64,000 bases of DNA from Paraescarpia echinospica (lineage: Eukaryota; Annelida; Polychaeta; Sabellida; Siboglinidae): assembly GCA_020002185.1 (NCBI GenBank), contig CM034543.1, positions 2,285,033-2,349,032 on the forward strand. The letters are read 5' to 3'. A program made the position numbers and the translations under genes. Under the pieces are notes generated by a model. It had not been told where the DNA came from. It saw only the letters and a list, made by a program, of their open reading frames with translations, and searched no databases. This document shows, in pieces, positions 46,292 to 59,065 of this stretch (its first letter is position 1; each line of letters opens with the position of its first letter).

Positions 46292-46727
46292 TGACTAAAA
46301 GGCGCACGACCACGCACGACCACGAACGACCACGCACGACCAAAATGTATGTAGTGTTGGTAACCAACCGGCTGTTGGTGGCACGTAGGAGGTATGTGTG
46401 TGCAGCTCGCCAAATTTCAGATATGTTCTTCACATTGGAGTAAAAAAATTCGAAACTTTATTCATCACTTGTGGTAACTTTACGGTTCCATTCGCCAGGT
46501 GGCGCTACTGTGCAAATACTAAATATTCGTCCGGAAGATCGGATAAAATGCCTAAATTATGTAACTCCTGGGTGAAATACAGACTCAAAATGTTTAATAA
46601 TGCACACACAAACCATATATATATATACCATCAACGGCCTAATTATCTACCAACATATTATATTACATGGTCGTGCGTGGTCGTTCGTTAACTTCGTGGT
46701 CGTGCGTGGTCGTGCGCCTTTTAGTCA
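46292..46727. mobile_element. Fold-back element with 10-bp tandem repeats in its arms
   Basis: The left arm 46,292-46,342 (TGACTAAAAGGCGCACGACC, then CACGCACGAC-type decamers) is the complement of 46,668-46,727, apart from a 9-nt insertion in the right arm. The interior carries a CTCF-like CGCCAGGTGGCGCTA at about 46,494. Confidence 0.75.
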
Positions 46728-46729
46728 AA

Positions 46730-47195
46730 CCCGACAGATAGGATCTCTTTGATTTTCGATTTCACAGAGTGCCTTAAAATGTAACTATATGACCATGCAA
46801 CTTGAAAGTAAAAATGGCTAATTAATCAATAGTACAGTAGAATTAAGTAGTGGTTGAATAAAATATGACTTGTTTAACAGGGCACACTTAACTGTAGTTA
46901 AACATGAAAAATAATAAAAAATACGGTCATGTGACGGACTAGTTTTTACCAAAAAAACAATAGTTAATTTCTAATATCAAATTTCGCTATCCTAGATCCA
47001 CAGCAGATGTGGACCTTTCATTGTTTTCATTAACTAATTATTGTTTACGAAAGAAACATGCTGTGGCAATGCTATTTAATGGTTCTCACATTCATGCATG
47101 CTTGCACTGGTCAGCATTTTCAAAGGAACCGGTACATGTGAAAACGTTAGAGACGCAATGTATGAAACAATGCAAAATACCAACACATCATAGAA
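46730..47195. other. AT-rich DNA before LINE A
   Basis: An open frame at 47,009-47,203 may belong to the LINE 5' region but shows no recognisable motif. Confidence 0.35.
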
Positions 47196-47196
47196 T

Positions 47197-49284
47197 TGTC
47201 TAAAATGTGGAATGCCTAATTTCAGTAGTACCATTTTTAATTATGACGAAATTGAACTTTCTGAAAATATAGATCAACACATCTCTCATTCAAGTGATGA
47301 CTCCATTCAACTCCCTACAACACCAGCAGTGTTAGGACCTCTACTTCATACATCATCTCCTTCACATCAGAGGAAACAGCACAATTGTCGTCATATTCCT
47401 AATAATAAAACACATTGAGAATTATCGACCTAAAGTTATAAACTGTCAATCACTAAAAAAAGAAAGCTGAATTTCTTTCACTCATTGATAGCTCCAAGCC
47501 AGACATAATTATTGGCACTGAATCTTGGCTTAGCAATAGCATATTAGATGCTGAATATTTTCCACACAAATTCAATGTATATAGTAAGGTCAGAACTGAA
47601 GAACAGAGAGGAGGAGGGGTATTCATTGCAATACATTCTGACTTGATTAGTGAAGAGGAATTTGAATTAGAAACCGACTGTGCAATTTTATGGGCTAAGA
47701 TTAGCATATGTGTGTCTACTACAGACCTGACGTAAATGATGACCACAGAATAGAACAATTTGAAATATCCCTAGGCAGAGTGATGCAAAATCAACACTTA
47801 TTCATCGCAAGAGTTTTAAAACCGAACTGCCGAAATGTGGTACTTCGTGAAAAAATTTGAATCACTCTAGATGACTGGTTTTATTCAGATTATAGACAAG
47901 CCAACAAGGGGAGAAAATACTCTAGACTTAATGATCACAAATAACGCTACCAACGTCAACCGAACAGAGATATTATCAGGAATCTCAGATCATGAATGTT
48001 GTTAAACAGGAATAGACATAAACCCAATGAAACACAAACATATACCTATAAATATTCCCCATTTCAATAAGGCAGACTGGGACAAATTTACAAAATATAT
48101 GAACAATGTAAGCAAACATCTTCAAAATTGCTATGAAGACAATAGTGCAAACAAGTTCTGGTGTATATTTCGGGATAGCACTGTCAAAGGTACTGAGTTG
48201 TACTTACCACCCAGAATGACAAGACGTAGGGACGGATACTCCTGGATTACACCAACACTAAATAAACTTATACAAAAAGGACAGAAAGTACAAATGTCAC
48301 AAGCACACTCCAAAATACAAACATCTAAAACAAACTATACAGCAGCAACTGATAACTGCCTATTGGAACTACGTAAATTAAATTGTCGCCTCTAATGAAG
48401 ATAGTCAACAAAAACAAGGTTATGCTAAGATATTATGTACTTACATGAAACACTGCCGTACAAACCACACATTGGTATCGCCTCTTACACATAATGGAAT
48501 CCTACATTCAAACCCTAAAGCCAAAGCGGATATACTAAACCAGCAGTTTCAATAAGTCTTTAGAGACGACCCATCTCCCCAAATAAACCAAACCAAACCA
48601 AACTACCCAATCCAACACTACCAGAAATGCCAGAAATAAAAATAACCGAAGCTGTTTAATTAAATCCTCTACAAAACCTTTAATCTTATAAAGCACAAGC
48701 ACCAGACATCGTCAACCCAAGAATTATAAAAGAATTGGCTGTTGAAATCGCGCCATCATTAACTTGCCAACAGACTGGCTAAAAGCAAATGTGTCACCTT
48801 TTTTGAAGAATGGTAAAAAATACATAGCTTCAAATTATAGGCCCATTTCCCTGACATGTATAGCATCAAAACTAATGGTAAATGTCTTGGTTAGTAGTAT
48901 AATGAAACATGCACATTCACACAACATTCTTTATCATCTTCGACATGGCGTTCGCTCCGAAGTATCTTGTGATACACAGCTTATTCAGTTCATACTGGCA
49001 CGCAAACGGATGTTATAGTGATGTATTTCTCAAAATCACTTGATAAGGTCAGCCATAGCTAGGCAACACACATTCCTGGATTTGATAAATTTTAACAGAC
49101 AAAACTCAAAGAATCATAATAGAGGGCGATGCCTCCTCTGAGGTCACTGTAACATCAATAGTACGACAAGGGTCTATACTTGGCCCTTGTCTATTCCTCG
49201 TTTATATAAATGACATCCCAGACAATATTACCTCAACAGTTAGATTGATTTGCTGATGGCACCATTATGTATATAGCCCTTAAG
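47197..49284 (+). pseudogene. LINE A ORF2, 5' part (endonuclease and most of reverse transcriptase)
   Basis: Starts with CLKCGMPNFSSTIFNYDE, the cysteine-containing lead common in CR1/L2-like ORF2 proteins. The endonuclease follows in pieces: SKPDIIIGTESWLSNSI, GGGVFIAIHSDL, LTGFIQIIDKPTRGENTLDL-like remains, and SDHE. The reverse transcriptase shows WLKANVSPFLKNGKKY, SNYRPISLTCIASKL, HGVRSEVSCDTQL, a damaged SKAFD region (FSKSLDKVSHS), [19 protein letters not shown], and FADG where the catalytic FADD should be. Many frameshifts. It stops at 49,284, where LINE B is inserted, and resumes at 55,237. Confidence 0.8.
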
Positions 49285-49606
49285 TAGATGGTTCTTATGG
49301 AGGTTGCGCATACACGTGCACATGCAGAGCTGTCCACTATCTCTACGTGATTTTTACCGTACCACGCACGTCCTAGGCGCTGAGATGTGTGCAGGGTAAC
49401 TATCCCGGGCATGGGAAAGGTTGGGTGAGTTAACTGCGTAGAAGAAGAATGACATTTCGTCGTATTTGCCAGATATTTAATGGTGCAATCTGAAACGGGT
49501 CAGTTATCATCCACTCCATGAATGAATGAAGGTTACGTAACAACTACCGAGGCCCAACAACAATCGCTACACCTGATTTTACACAACATCCACCACATTG
49601 CCGAAC

Positions 49607-50297
49607 ATGCCACGAAAGACACGTCGAAACAGTTCGGACGATCCGGAGGCCCTCGCATTACGTCTAATCGAGTTACTGAGTGACGATGCCGTATTGGCGA
49701 TACTCAAAAGTGCGTTGTATCCGCGTAACATTGCGGAAAAACATTTGACAAAAGAAATACGAGCGAAGGACTCGCGAATTGCCGAGCTGGAAACGAAGGT
49801 CGACACGCTTGAGCAATCAGCTGACAAACTTGAACAATACACTCGTCGCCCAAACTTAACTTTCCACGACATCGCGGAAAGAAGCGAGGGTGAGGACACT
49901 GACACCATAGTGCTTGACATTATAATTGACAGGATGAAAACTACGCCGCCACTAACTAGAGAAGACATAGAACGAAGCCATCGCCTTGGCGTTAAACGAG
50001 CCACGGAGTCCCGTCCAATCATTGTGCGCTTTAAGACAGCGAAAGCGTGATAACGTTTTCCGCAGTCGCTTTAACCTGAAAGACTACAACAGAAGAAATA
50101 GCAATGCACGGGTCTTCGTTAACGAAGATTTAACAAGTCGTAGGTCAATGTTGGTTTATGAATGCAGAAAACTTAAAAACCAAAAAAAGATCAACGACTG
50201 CTCGACTGCCAACATCAAAATTATGGTCAAATACCTCAGCAATAAAATCAAAGAAATCACATGTGTAAATGATTTCCAGTTGTACATATGTAAGTGA
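49607..50297 (+). pseudogene. LINE B ORF1 (coiled coil plus RRM-like)
   Basis: RNA-binding ORF1-type protein. The ATG at 49,607 opens an N-terminus MPRKTRRNSSDD, followed by a coiled coil (AKDSRIAELETKVDTLEQSA). The RRM/CTD-like part has LTREDIERSHRLG and RPIIVRFKT. One frameshift near 50,045 separates it from the end (RVFVNEDLTSRRSMLVYECR, then KIKEITCVNDF). IERSHR-x-G-x-RPIIV-x-F is a hallmark of L1/L2-type ORF1 proteins. Apart from the shift the ORF looks complete at about 230 residues. Confidence 0.8.
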
Positions 50298-51012
50298 TCA
50301 CCAGTTGTACATCTGTAAATGATCTCCAGTTGTACGTTATTGTCAATGAAAGCATTGATAACTTAATAATCTGTAATACATTCAAGATTATTGTGTGATT
50401 CAATTTTTTATGTGATTCTGTTTTTTATGTATTTCTATTTTTATGTATTGCTGTTCTTCTGTCGGTTAAAATTATTATCAACATGCTAAATCATATTTTG
50501 AAAAATAATAATTACATAATCTATTTATGCTGTATAACCAACTGCAATTAACAGTTTGCAGTATTGTTGATATATCTGATGATATTGGCTTTTTTTGTTG
50601 TTGTATGAATGACATTTAAATAACTAGTATTATAACTAATCGTTTCTCTCCTCATAACATCAGTAATGCTTAATTATTTTTGATATCTTGATACTGGACT
50701 AATCAAGACATTATATATATTTTCTATTATTATTTTTAGATTGACAACTGACATAGCTCACCCCTTTCCCTGGCGTTACGCCTTATATTCATGACCCAAC
50801 ACCCAATATGTCATGGTTTTTTCTTATCTTTTATATTTATTTATTCTAAGTCTAGTCTTAACTACTCTGATATATGCCCTGTCACACACGGAGTATTTCT
50901 TAACATTCACATATGCACTGGAAATAAATACACACAAGTTCTCTCTATTGTAAAATACCTAACATACGTACAAAGGCTGGCTCTATTATTGTTTTATGTC
51001 TGAACCTAAGCA

Positions 51013-52377
51013 ATGACTTCTGATGTGACATTTCTCTCCCACTTGGAAGGTATCCGAAACTGTTCTTTAATAAATCTTCTAGATATAAACGAAAATAGTA
51101 CTGAACAAAATGAACCTCAGTTGATCCATTGTTCTTTATACTATGACATCGATATGTTTCACAAAGTAGCACATAAAAATACTGATAATTTTAGTATCCT
51201 AAGCTTAAATATTCAGTCCATTAATGCTAAATTTGATGAACTTGAACTTTTTGTAGAGCTTCTAAATACTAAATAATTTAAATTTAGCATTATATGTTTG
51301 CAAGAAACATGGAAGTCAAATACTGATGATTTATCTCAATTCAGTTTACACGGATATGATCAAATTGCTCAGGGAAAACATTGTGTCAAAGGGGGTTTGA
51401 TAGTTTACGTAGATAACAAATATAAAGTACTTAAGAATATCAACAAGTATGAACATTGGGAGGGGTTAGTAATTTAAGTAACTGGAGGCAGCTTATCAAA
51501 AACACTTACTATTGGAAACATATATAGTCCGCCTAGGTCATTAAATCAAAATATTTTTGATTTCATAGCTGAATTTTCAACAACAATGGCTACTCTAGAA
51601 AGTTGTAATAATCTAATAATTTCAGGCGATTTCAACATCAATCTACTTAAAATAAACGAGAACAAAATATATAATGAATGTTTTGATACTATAATTTCAT
51701 ACAGTCTCTATCCACAAATTACCTTTCCAACTCGTTTTACCAGAACTAACGGAACACTGATTGACAACTTTTTCAGTAAATTAAATAAATCAATATTAGA
51801 TAGCACTGCAGGAATCTTCACTAATACCCTTTCTGATCATCAACCTTACTTCCTAATCATGAATATCAACGTAAAATCTAAACCTCTTCCAAAATTTGTT
51901 CGAGTAAATCTACAAAATAAGGCAGCTATGCATAATGTTAAACTTGAGATAAATTCGGATGCAAAGTGTAACAAATTAAACAAATCTCCTACGGCTGACC
52001 CCAATATAAATTATAACATAATACAAGAAGAAATTATGCATGCTGAGAATAAGCATATGCCTGTTAAAATCATGAAATATAATAAATACAAATATAAGCA
52101 TTCAAACTGGATCACACACGGTCTTCTAAAATCAATTAAATATCGAGACTCGCTTTATAAGAAATAAAAAATTTATAATCCAAATTTACCTATGTACGAA
52201 GTCTTTCTAACTAACCTAAAAATATATAACTCAATATTAAAGAAAACTATTCATACTGCCAAACAAATGTACTTTGAGTCACGCTTTAACCGATATAAAG
52301 ATGACATAAGAAATACATGTAAAATCATAAATGAATTATATCTCAAAAAACAATTCAAACGACAATGTTTTGTTTAA
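51013..52377 (+). pseudogene. LINE B ORF2, endonuclease and linker
   Basis: Starts at the ATG at 51,013 after a roughly 700-bp AT-rich spacer. Endonuclease motifs: SILSLNIQSINAKFDEL, then a stop at 51,274, IICLQETW (catalytic E), GGLIVYVDN, GNIYSPPRS, IISGDFNINLLK and SDHQPYF near the C-terminus. The linker has NWITHGLLKSIKYRDSLYKK and a stop, then TAKQMYFESRFNRYKDDIR. At least three in-frame stops are present. The GDFNINLL and SDHQPYF signatures are closest to L2-like LINEs. Confidence 0.85.
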
Positions 52378-52439
52378 AAGTAACGGCATAACTATAACAG
52401 ATAAAACGGTTATTGCAAACCAATGTAACAACTTTTTTT

Positions 52440-54840
52440 TACAAGTATAGGTCAGTCGACCGCACAAGACATTCATTACAATGGTAATAAGGATTATAAT
52501 TACTACTTATATGATAATGTCCATTCCGTTTTCAGTCTATTAAATGTTGATGAAGAAATAGTCAAGAAAACCATTGAAAGCCTTCCCAATAAAAACAGTA
52601 GTGGCTGTGACGTATTTCCTGTAAACGTTTGAAAATAATTGAACCCTCCATCATCAAACCATTTACCCTGGTAATAAATCAAGTAATAAATACTGGTATA
52701 TTTCCCGATACAATTGACAGGATGAAAACTACGCCGCCACTAACTAGAGAAGACATAGAACGAAGCCATCGCCTTGGCGCTAAACGAGCCACGGAGTCCC
52801 GTCCAATCATTGTGCGCTTTAAGACAGCGAAAGCGTGATAACGTTTTCCGCAGTCGCTTTAACCTGAAAGACTACAACAGAAGAAATAGCAATGCACGGG
52901 TCTTCGTTAACGAAGATTTAACAAGTCGTAGGTCAATGTTGGTTTATGAATGCAGAAAACTGAAAAACCAAAAAAAGATCAACGACTGCTCGACTGCCAA
53001 CATCAAAATTATGGTCAAAGACCTCAGCAATAAAATCAAAGAAATCACATGTGTAAATGATTTCCAGTTGTACATATGTAAGTGATCACCAGTTGTACAT
53101 CTGTAAATGATCTCCAGTTGTACGTTATTGTCAATGAAAGCATTGATAACTTAATAATCTGTAATACATTCAAGATTATTGTGTGATTCAATTTTTTATG
53201 TGATTCTGTTTTTTATGTATTTCTATTTTTATGTATTGCTGTTCTTCTGTCGGTTAAAATTATTATCAACATGCTAAATCATATTTTGAAAAATAATAAT
53301 TACATAATCTATTTATGCTGTATGACCAACTGCAATTAACAGTTTGCAGTATTGTTGATATATCTGATGATATTGGCTTTTTTTGTTGTTGTATGAATGA
53401 CATTTAAATAACTAGTATTATAACTAATCGTTTCTCTCCTCATAACAGTAGTGGCTGTGACGTATTTCCTGTAAACGTTTGAAAATAATTGAACCCTCCA
53501 TCATCAAACCATTTACCCTGGTAATAAATCAAGTAATAAATACTGGTATATTTCCCGATACACTTAAACTCGCTAAAGTAATTCCTACTTTTAAGAAAGA
53601 TGACCTATCTGTTAGATTATAGACCCATATCTCTTCTTCCAACAATTTCAAAAGTGATAGAGAAAATAATATCTAGTCAACTAACAGCATACTTTAATGA
53701 TGCTGATCTATTTGTTAAAAATCAATATGGTTTTAGACAAAAAACACTATCGAGTATGCATCACTTGAATTAATAGACAGAATAATTACACAAATTGATA
53801 ACAATTATGTTCCTTTCAGTATTTTTCTTGACCTCTCTAAGGCCTTCGATACAATTGATCACTCGATACTATTAACTAAACTAAGATATTATGGATTACA
53901 GGGTCCTACCCTGAATCTATTTAATAGCTACTTAAGCAATAGAAGACATACACCGAATTTCAAAATGAAAGTTCTGATATCCTACCTATCACAATTGGTG
54001 TACGACAAGGATCTATTCTTGGTCCTAAATTATTCATAATATACATTAATGATTTTCCTAAAGCTAGCGAAATGTTTAACTTTATTATGTATGCCGACGA
54101 TACCACCTTATTTAGCACCATCAATTAATTTCAAGGTAACTCCCCAAATAGAAATATCGAATCGGCAATAAATGATGAACTCCTTAAAATAATTGAATGG
54201 TTAAACATTAATACATTATCATTAAACATAAACAAATCTAAATATATGATTTTTCACATGCAAAATAAAGCTGTCGATAACTTTAAATTGGATAAACACT
54301 TTGATAAAGTATCAAACAAGCGTTCCAAAACAGTCGGCATCTTAAACAGACTAAAATATGTCTTTCCTCTAGAAATTAAAATGATCTTATATAATACGTT
54401 ATTTTTATCACATATCAACTATTGTATTATGGTGTGGGGTTAACAAGGTAGTCGAATGTTGAAAATACAAAAGAAAGCTATGAGAATTTATCTATAAGTA
54501 AATATAATTCACACTGAGCCACTTTTCCAAAAAATTTATATCTTAAAAATTGATGACATGTTAAAATTACATGAACTTAAGTTTTATTATAAATATGTAC
54601 ATCATGACCTCCCTGCTTACATATTAAATTGGAAAATAATTACAAATGCTTACGTACACAATTACAACACAAGGAAAAAACAGAGTTACACCCATTCAGA
54701 AGAAAACATGAATTTGACAAAAGATGTCTTAGATACAGTTTGCCACATGTCATTAACAATACCTCAAAGTTAGTCACAGAGAAGATTGGAACACAGCTTC
54801 AGAAGTTTTGGTAATTATGCAAAAAACAATTTATTAAAAA
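52440..54840 (+). pseudogene. LINE B ORF2, reverse transcriptase and C-terminus, internally duplicated
   Basis: The reverse transcriptase begins near 52,550 (SLPNKNSSGCD ... FPDT) but is interrupted at 52,713 by 731 bp copied from the ORF1/spacer region, followed by a repeat of the preceding 119 bp. It resumes at 53,563 with KLAKVIPTFKKDD, then YRPISLLPTISKVIEKI, QYGFRQKT, FLDLSKAFDTIDH (motif A), [20 protein letters not shown] and the intact catalytic YADDTTLF. The thumb and C-terminus follow (WLNINTLSLNINKSKYM, RLKYVFPLEIKMILYNTLFL, LPHVINNTSKL). Several frameshifts. The catalytic acids are preserved in sequence but not in one frame. Confidence 0.85.
52594..53562 (+). repeat. Internal duplication within LINE B
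   Basis: 52,713-53,443 matches 49,925-50,655 with only a few substitutions seen. The 119 bp before it (52,594-52,712) is repeated at 53,444-53,562. Confidence 0.92.
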
Positions 54841-55236
54841 AATACGTAGATACGTGTACAATATTAAACTGCTATGCATGCTATCAAAGTCATTAAAATT
54901 GTATTATTGTATGTGATATGTATGGATATGTATTGAATATATATATAAAAAAGCATATGGATATTGTATGTGTGCATATACACATACATATCAATTATAT
55001 TGATGTGTACTGTTGACAACTAGTATTTGTTTATTTTAACATACCATTAATTCTCCAATACATGCATATATGTAATCAAGTAATCTCGGTTTCTTTTCTT
55101 TTCCTGCACATTTACATTTGCATTTCCTTCGGTAAACTAGACTTGAAACAAATTATTATTGTGGCTCCTACGAGAGCGACTGTTATTGTCTTAATAGGAG
55201 TCACAGGCCCCATCTAATTTGAAATTTGAAATTAAG

Positions 55237-56010
55237 CCTCACACAAACATGTTTGTGCTCCAGGAAGATCTTCACAAACTTGGAAAATGGGCAATAACCT
55301 GGGACATGGAATTCAATCTTCAAAACTGCCATGTCATACTTGTAACAAGAAACCAAACTGTCATTAAAAACCAAAAAATATGCTCCATGGTCACTAGAAA
55401 CTGTTTTACAGGTAAAATATCTTGGTATAACCATAATCTCAGATGTCCGGTGGAATGCCAACATAAATAACATTTCTTCAAAAGCATATAGATCACTAAG
55501 CTTCCTCTGCAGAAATCTCAAAGTTCCGTCAATTAAAAAAAACTTAAGCCTACTTCACCTTTATCAGACCCATCCTGGAGAACTGCTGTACTGTCTGGGA
55601 TCTCTATACCCTTACACAAATAAACAAACTAGAAATTATTCAATGTCGTGCCGCCCGATGTCTTATATCGCCACCACAATACCTCCTTTGTAACATACGT
55701 GCTCCAGACATTAGGATGGAGATCCCTATCAGACAGAAGAACCGATGTGAAATTATGTATGATGTACAAAATAAAAAAAATGGCCTAGTGAGTATACCAG
55801 CAAACGAATACCTTATTCCCGTAAATATAGTCACTAGTAAACAACATTCCTTATGTTACTTTATCCCTCACTCCAGATGTAACTACCACTTGTATTTCCC
55901 CCCAGTACCATTCTACTTTGGAATTCCCTCCTGGAAGCAGCCTGGAAGCGTTTAAAAGCAGTATCCAGACGACTTTGCACTACCCCACATTTTAGACATC
56001 AACTACTATT
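55237..56010 (+). pseudogene. LINE A ORF2, 3' part
   Basis: C-terminus of the interrupted LINE A. The frame opens with PHTNMFVLQEDLHKLGKWAI, the region that normally follows the FADD box. It continues with WDMEFN, then in shifted frames SSKAYRSLSFLCRNLKVPSI and MEIPIRQKNRCEIMYDVQNK, YLIPVN and FYFGIPSWKQPGSV. The C-terminal order matches CR1/Jockey/L2-type ORF2 proteins. Multiple frame breaks, as in the 5' part. Confidence 0.75.
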
Positions 56011-57310
56011 TCTGCACGCATTTATGTTTATTTACACGATAATTGTGTTCGTATATATTGCATTCTAAAAACAAGAACAGTTTTCCTGTTCGCCTGCCAT
56101 GCTACGTACCGCCTGTTTCCTCAGCATGTTGAGGCTAGGCGTGTATTGGGAGATTAAGGACATTTCTCCAAAAACACCATATTTTTATTACTAACCTTCA
56201 AAATTAATGATGACAATTCCATTGAAAATAAATTGAATACAATAATATTATATTATAGAAATGGCTTTGCTATGATTTATATGTTAGACGGATATTTTTC
56301 CATTAGTTTTTTTTTATAAATCATGTTATACAGGGTAAACTATGTCGATAACAACATAAATACTGCACAAATATAAGAATATGTGTATGGAAGAAACAGT
56401 TTCTTTATATAGCAGTGAGCTGCTTTCGCAGGCATGGACTCGGATCAGAAAACATGAGATTTAATTGACATAATTACCAGAGCACTAAAAGTTCATAGCG
56501 ATTTTTGAAAACATTAAACTGAATATAAAACATCATGTTTCTGGTATGTTAGATATATATTGGAATGCACATAGTTTATTCTGATTTACGATTTTACAAT
56601 TATCGAATGATAAAACTTTGTACCATTAAACACCTTCGAATGTTTGATAGTGTTACTATCTGTTTTCTGCATCTAACGACTTATGTTCTTTCAGACGACT
56701 GTGACGCGTGTCAACGGCAGTTTGTGTCACAAGTGTCTACAATGAAGTAACAAAGTTGAATCGATTCACCCACAGTTACAAAAACAACTGCCACGTTCTG
56801 TCACCAACACGACTTAGGACATCGAGCTAAGTCACTGAATGTCCACATATATGTCTTCAGCAACAAGACAAAACACGTGACTGTCTCTTGTGGAACAACA
56901 TTTAAAGACACACTCTCGTTGTGGGAAAAACCATTCAAGTGTGACAACAACGGAACAAAGAGTTAACAGAGTAATAACTTAAATGCTTACATTTCAATAG
57001 ATAGTACCATTATTCTTAATCGAAAACAAGTAAAATGTTTAGGAAAACGTATTAAAACATGATTTAACATGCAACTGTACACAAGTATGGGGTTGTATTT
57101 TTTTTCACTTCCTTAAATGTTTCTTCATTTCATAATTATTTACGTATGCTGTTTAATATTCTGATCCACAACATGTCTGAAGGTTAGTCAATATACACCA
57201 ATATATTGTATCGATGCAGGTGTTTATAAAACATTGACCAAATATTATAATATAAATAAACAAAATCAGCAAATACCACTCCAAAATAGGCCACACTTGA
57301 CTGCTAAAAA
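56011..57310. other. AT-rich DNA between LINE A and the right arm
   Basis: No recognised gene. A possible acceptor (TTCTTTCAG at 56,693) leads into a short open stretch (DDCDACQRQFVSQ), not assigned. Confidence 0.4.
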
Positions 57311-57969
57311 GTGTTGATGCTGGACACTTCGCGTTGACGCTGGACACGGTTTGGGCAGAATTGACTCAAAGAACACTGTTTTTTCTTACAACTGAATACA
57401 AATCATTTACGAGGATACATTTTTAAGGGATCTAGGAAAGCTCGTGCAACTTTTCCGATTTTATCTGGAGCTAGGCCTGTTACATATAAGCGGTAGAGAT
57501 GCATTTATATAATTATGTATATATATATGAGAATTAATTTACAGTTTGTAGATCCGTTGACATTGAGTTATCACACGTATCACATGCTAACGTAATATAA
57601 CCATAACCTCAGTGAAGGGTTTGTAGGTATATCTACTTTGTCAGAAACTCCTGAAGTAGTTTTTGTATTTGCCATCTGACAGGACAATGTCCATGTGTCG
57701 CTACTCGGCAGCATTACTGTGGTTGTTTCGAAACTGTTCAAATGATCATCGATTTAAACTCTTATTGATACGCGTGTTTATACAACCCGTCTGGACGTGT
57801 TAGCACATCAGCCAGACTGTTGGATCTTAGTTTCAAAGGAATATTTTGTTGTTACATTATGTTATGTTACATAAGCAGATGGTATTGGTTTTGAAGTGTT
57901 CACTAACATCAGGGTTCGGTATATGCTGATTTTTGCATTTGGATTTCCCTAACACAATTTAGCATGCAG

Positions 57970-58600
57970 GTATTAAAGATCAACTGTATTTTCCTTCCTC
58001 AGTTGCTTCTTCTTATCTTAGTCACCACAAACTACTTCCGGACAGGAAATGTATCCGGCCTGTTTCCTCAACTCCATTCATTCAAACTGCACACGACCTT
58101 CCCACGCGTTGTGTCTTGTCCTGCGAGATGCTGCTTGTGGCAATCCAGTTTCAACGTCTTGGCGATCACGCTTCCTTTCATCCGACTTATTTTCAAGTGA
58201 CGTCCGAAGAACAGTGTCCGCCTTTTCTTGACGGGACTGGTTTACAATGCTAACAAAAGTGCTGCATGCAAGGGCAGGGTGGGCCTTCGTTATTTCATGC
58301 TTTTAATAGCTTGCGTCATTCGTCAAAATAACGTCTGTACGGCGTAAGCATCCTAGCATTTGGTGGAATGTTCATCGTGGAAGTTATAATTATTTTAATA
58401 TGCTCTTTCACCAGATTGCAAGTATTGCAACATAATTGTTTCTCCAAGGCCTATGCATTTTGTCGCAGCTTCTCCATCTCCTTTCCCAAAGCAGTGACTT
58501 GTATGTAGGTAGGTGACTTCATTGTTCCTGGGAATATATTCGGTAGATGGTGTATTAACATAATTTGTTGCGCCGGCTCATAATCATCGTGGCACTTGTG
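57970..58600 (-). pseudogene. Second copy of the transposase-like N-terminal gene (right arm)
   Basis: Read on the minus strand. A coiled-coil-like part (VTALGKEMEKLRQNA, then stop, then ALEKQL; about 58,510-58,450) parallels the left-arm coil. The clearest match is at about 58,240-58,070, where PVKKRRTLFFGRHLK, GSVIAKTLKLD and AGQDT align with the left-arm PVKKRESLFTGRYLK, GSMVAKKLHLD and AGQNT. It then decays (stop after NEWS). The catalytic half is not seen. Its orientation is opposite to the left-arm copy, as expected for inverted arms. Confidence 0.6.
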
Positions 58601-58751
58601 GATGTATTTGTAGAGCGTATTTTTCATAATTACATTTTACTTGACGATATAACTAATACCTGTGAATGCAATATGTAAGAACTTATACGATAACTTATGA
58701 AGGGTAAGTCGTGTAACATAATGTCCTTCAAGTTACGGCCAATAAATGCAT

Positions 58752-59065
58752 TGGCGTCGGAACGTGAAGAATACTCGGGGGATGAAGCTCACCAAAAAAC
58801 CTTCAATTGCACCCCCGTTTGAGGCTCTCAAAAACCCTGTTGATCCCCTTTGCTGTTCTCCACAAATCTTCAGTTGCACCCCCTTGAGGCCCTCCAAAAA
58901 CCCCAGGCTCTATAAACACCTCCAAATCCACTCCTCCCCTTAAATAAAAGCTCACCAATTGCTCAAACTGCAGTCGCCTTGACTCTCATCAAAACAACAA
59001 AACCCACCATTGAACCCCCATCAAATATTGGGGTTCGCCCAACTCTCCCCCAGGTTCCGACGCCT
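58752..59065. mobile_element. 314-bp element with GGCGTCGGAAC inverted ends
   Basis: GGCGTCGGAAC at 58,753-58,763 is the complement of 59,054-59,064. The interior is C-rich, with repeated TTGCACCCCC and GAGGC-type units (CTCAAAAACCC and CTCCAAAAACCCC). It lies within the right arm. Confidence 0.55.

Larger units (their letters stand above)
49285..55231 (+). mobile_element. LINE B, near full-length L2-like LINE inserted in LINE A
   Basis: Has a 5' untranslated part (49,285-49,606) richer in GC than its surroundings, ORF1, a spacer, ORF2 and a 3' tail (ATTTGAAATTTGAAA). It is flanked by TTAAG on both sides (49,280-49,284; 55,232-55,236). The host LINE A reading continues across the insertion in frame. 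About 850 bp (52,713-53,562) is an internal duplication. Confidence 0.75.
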
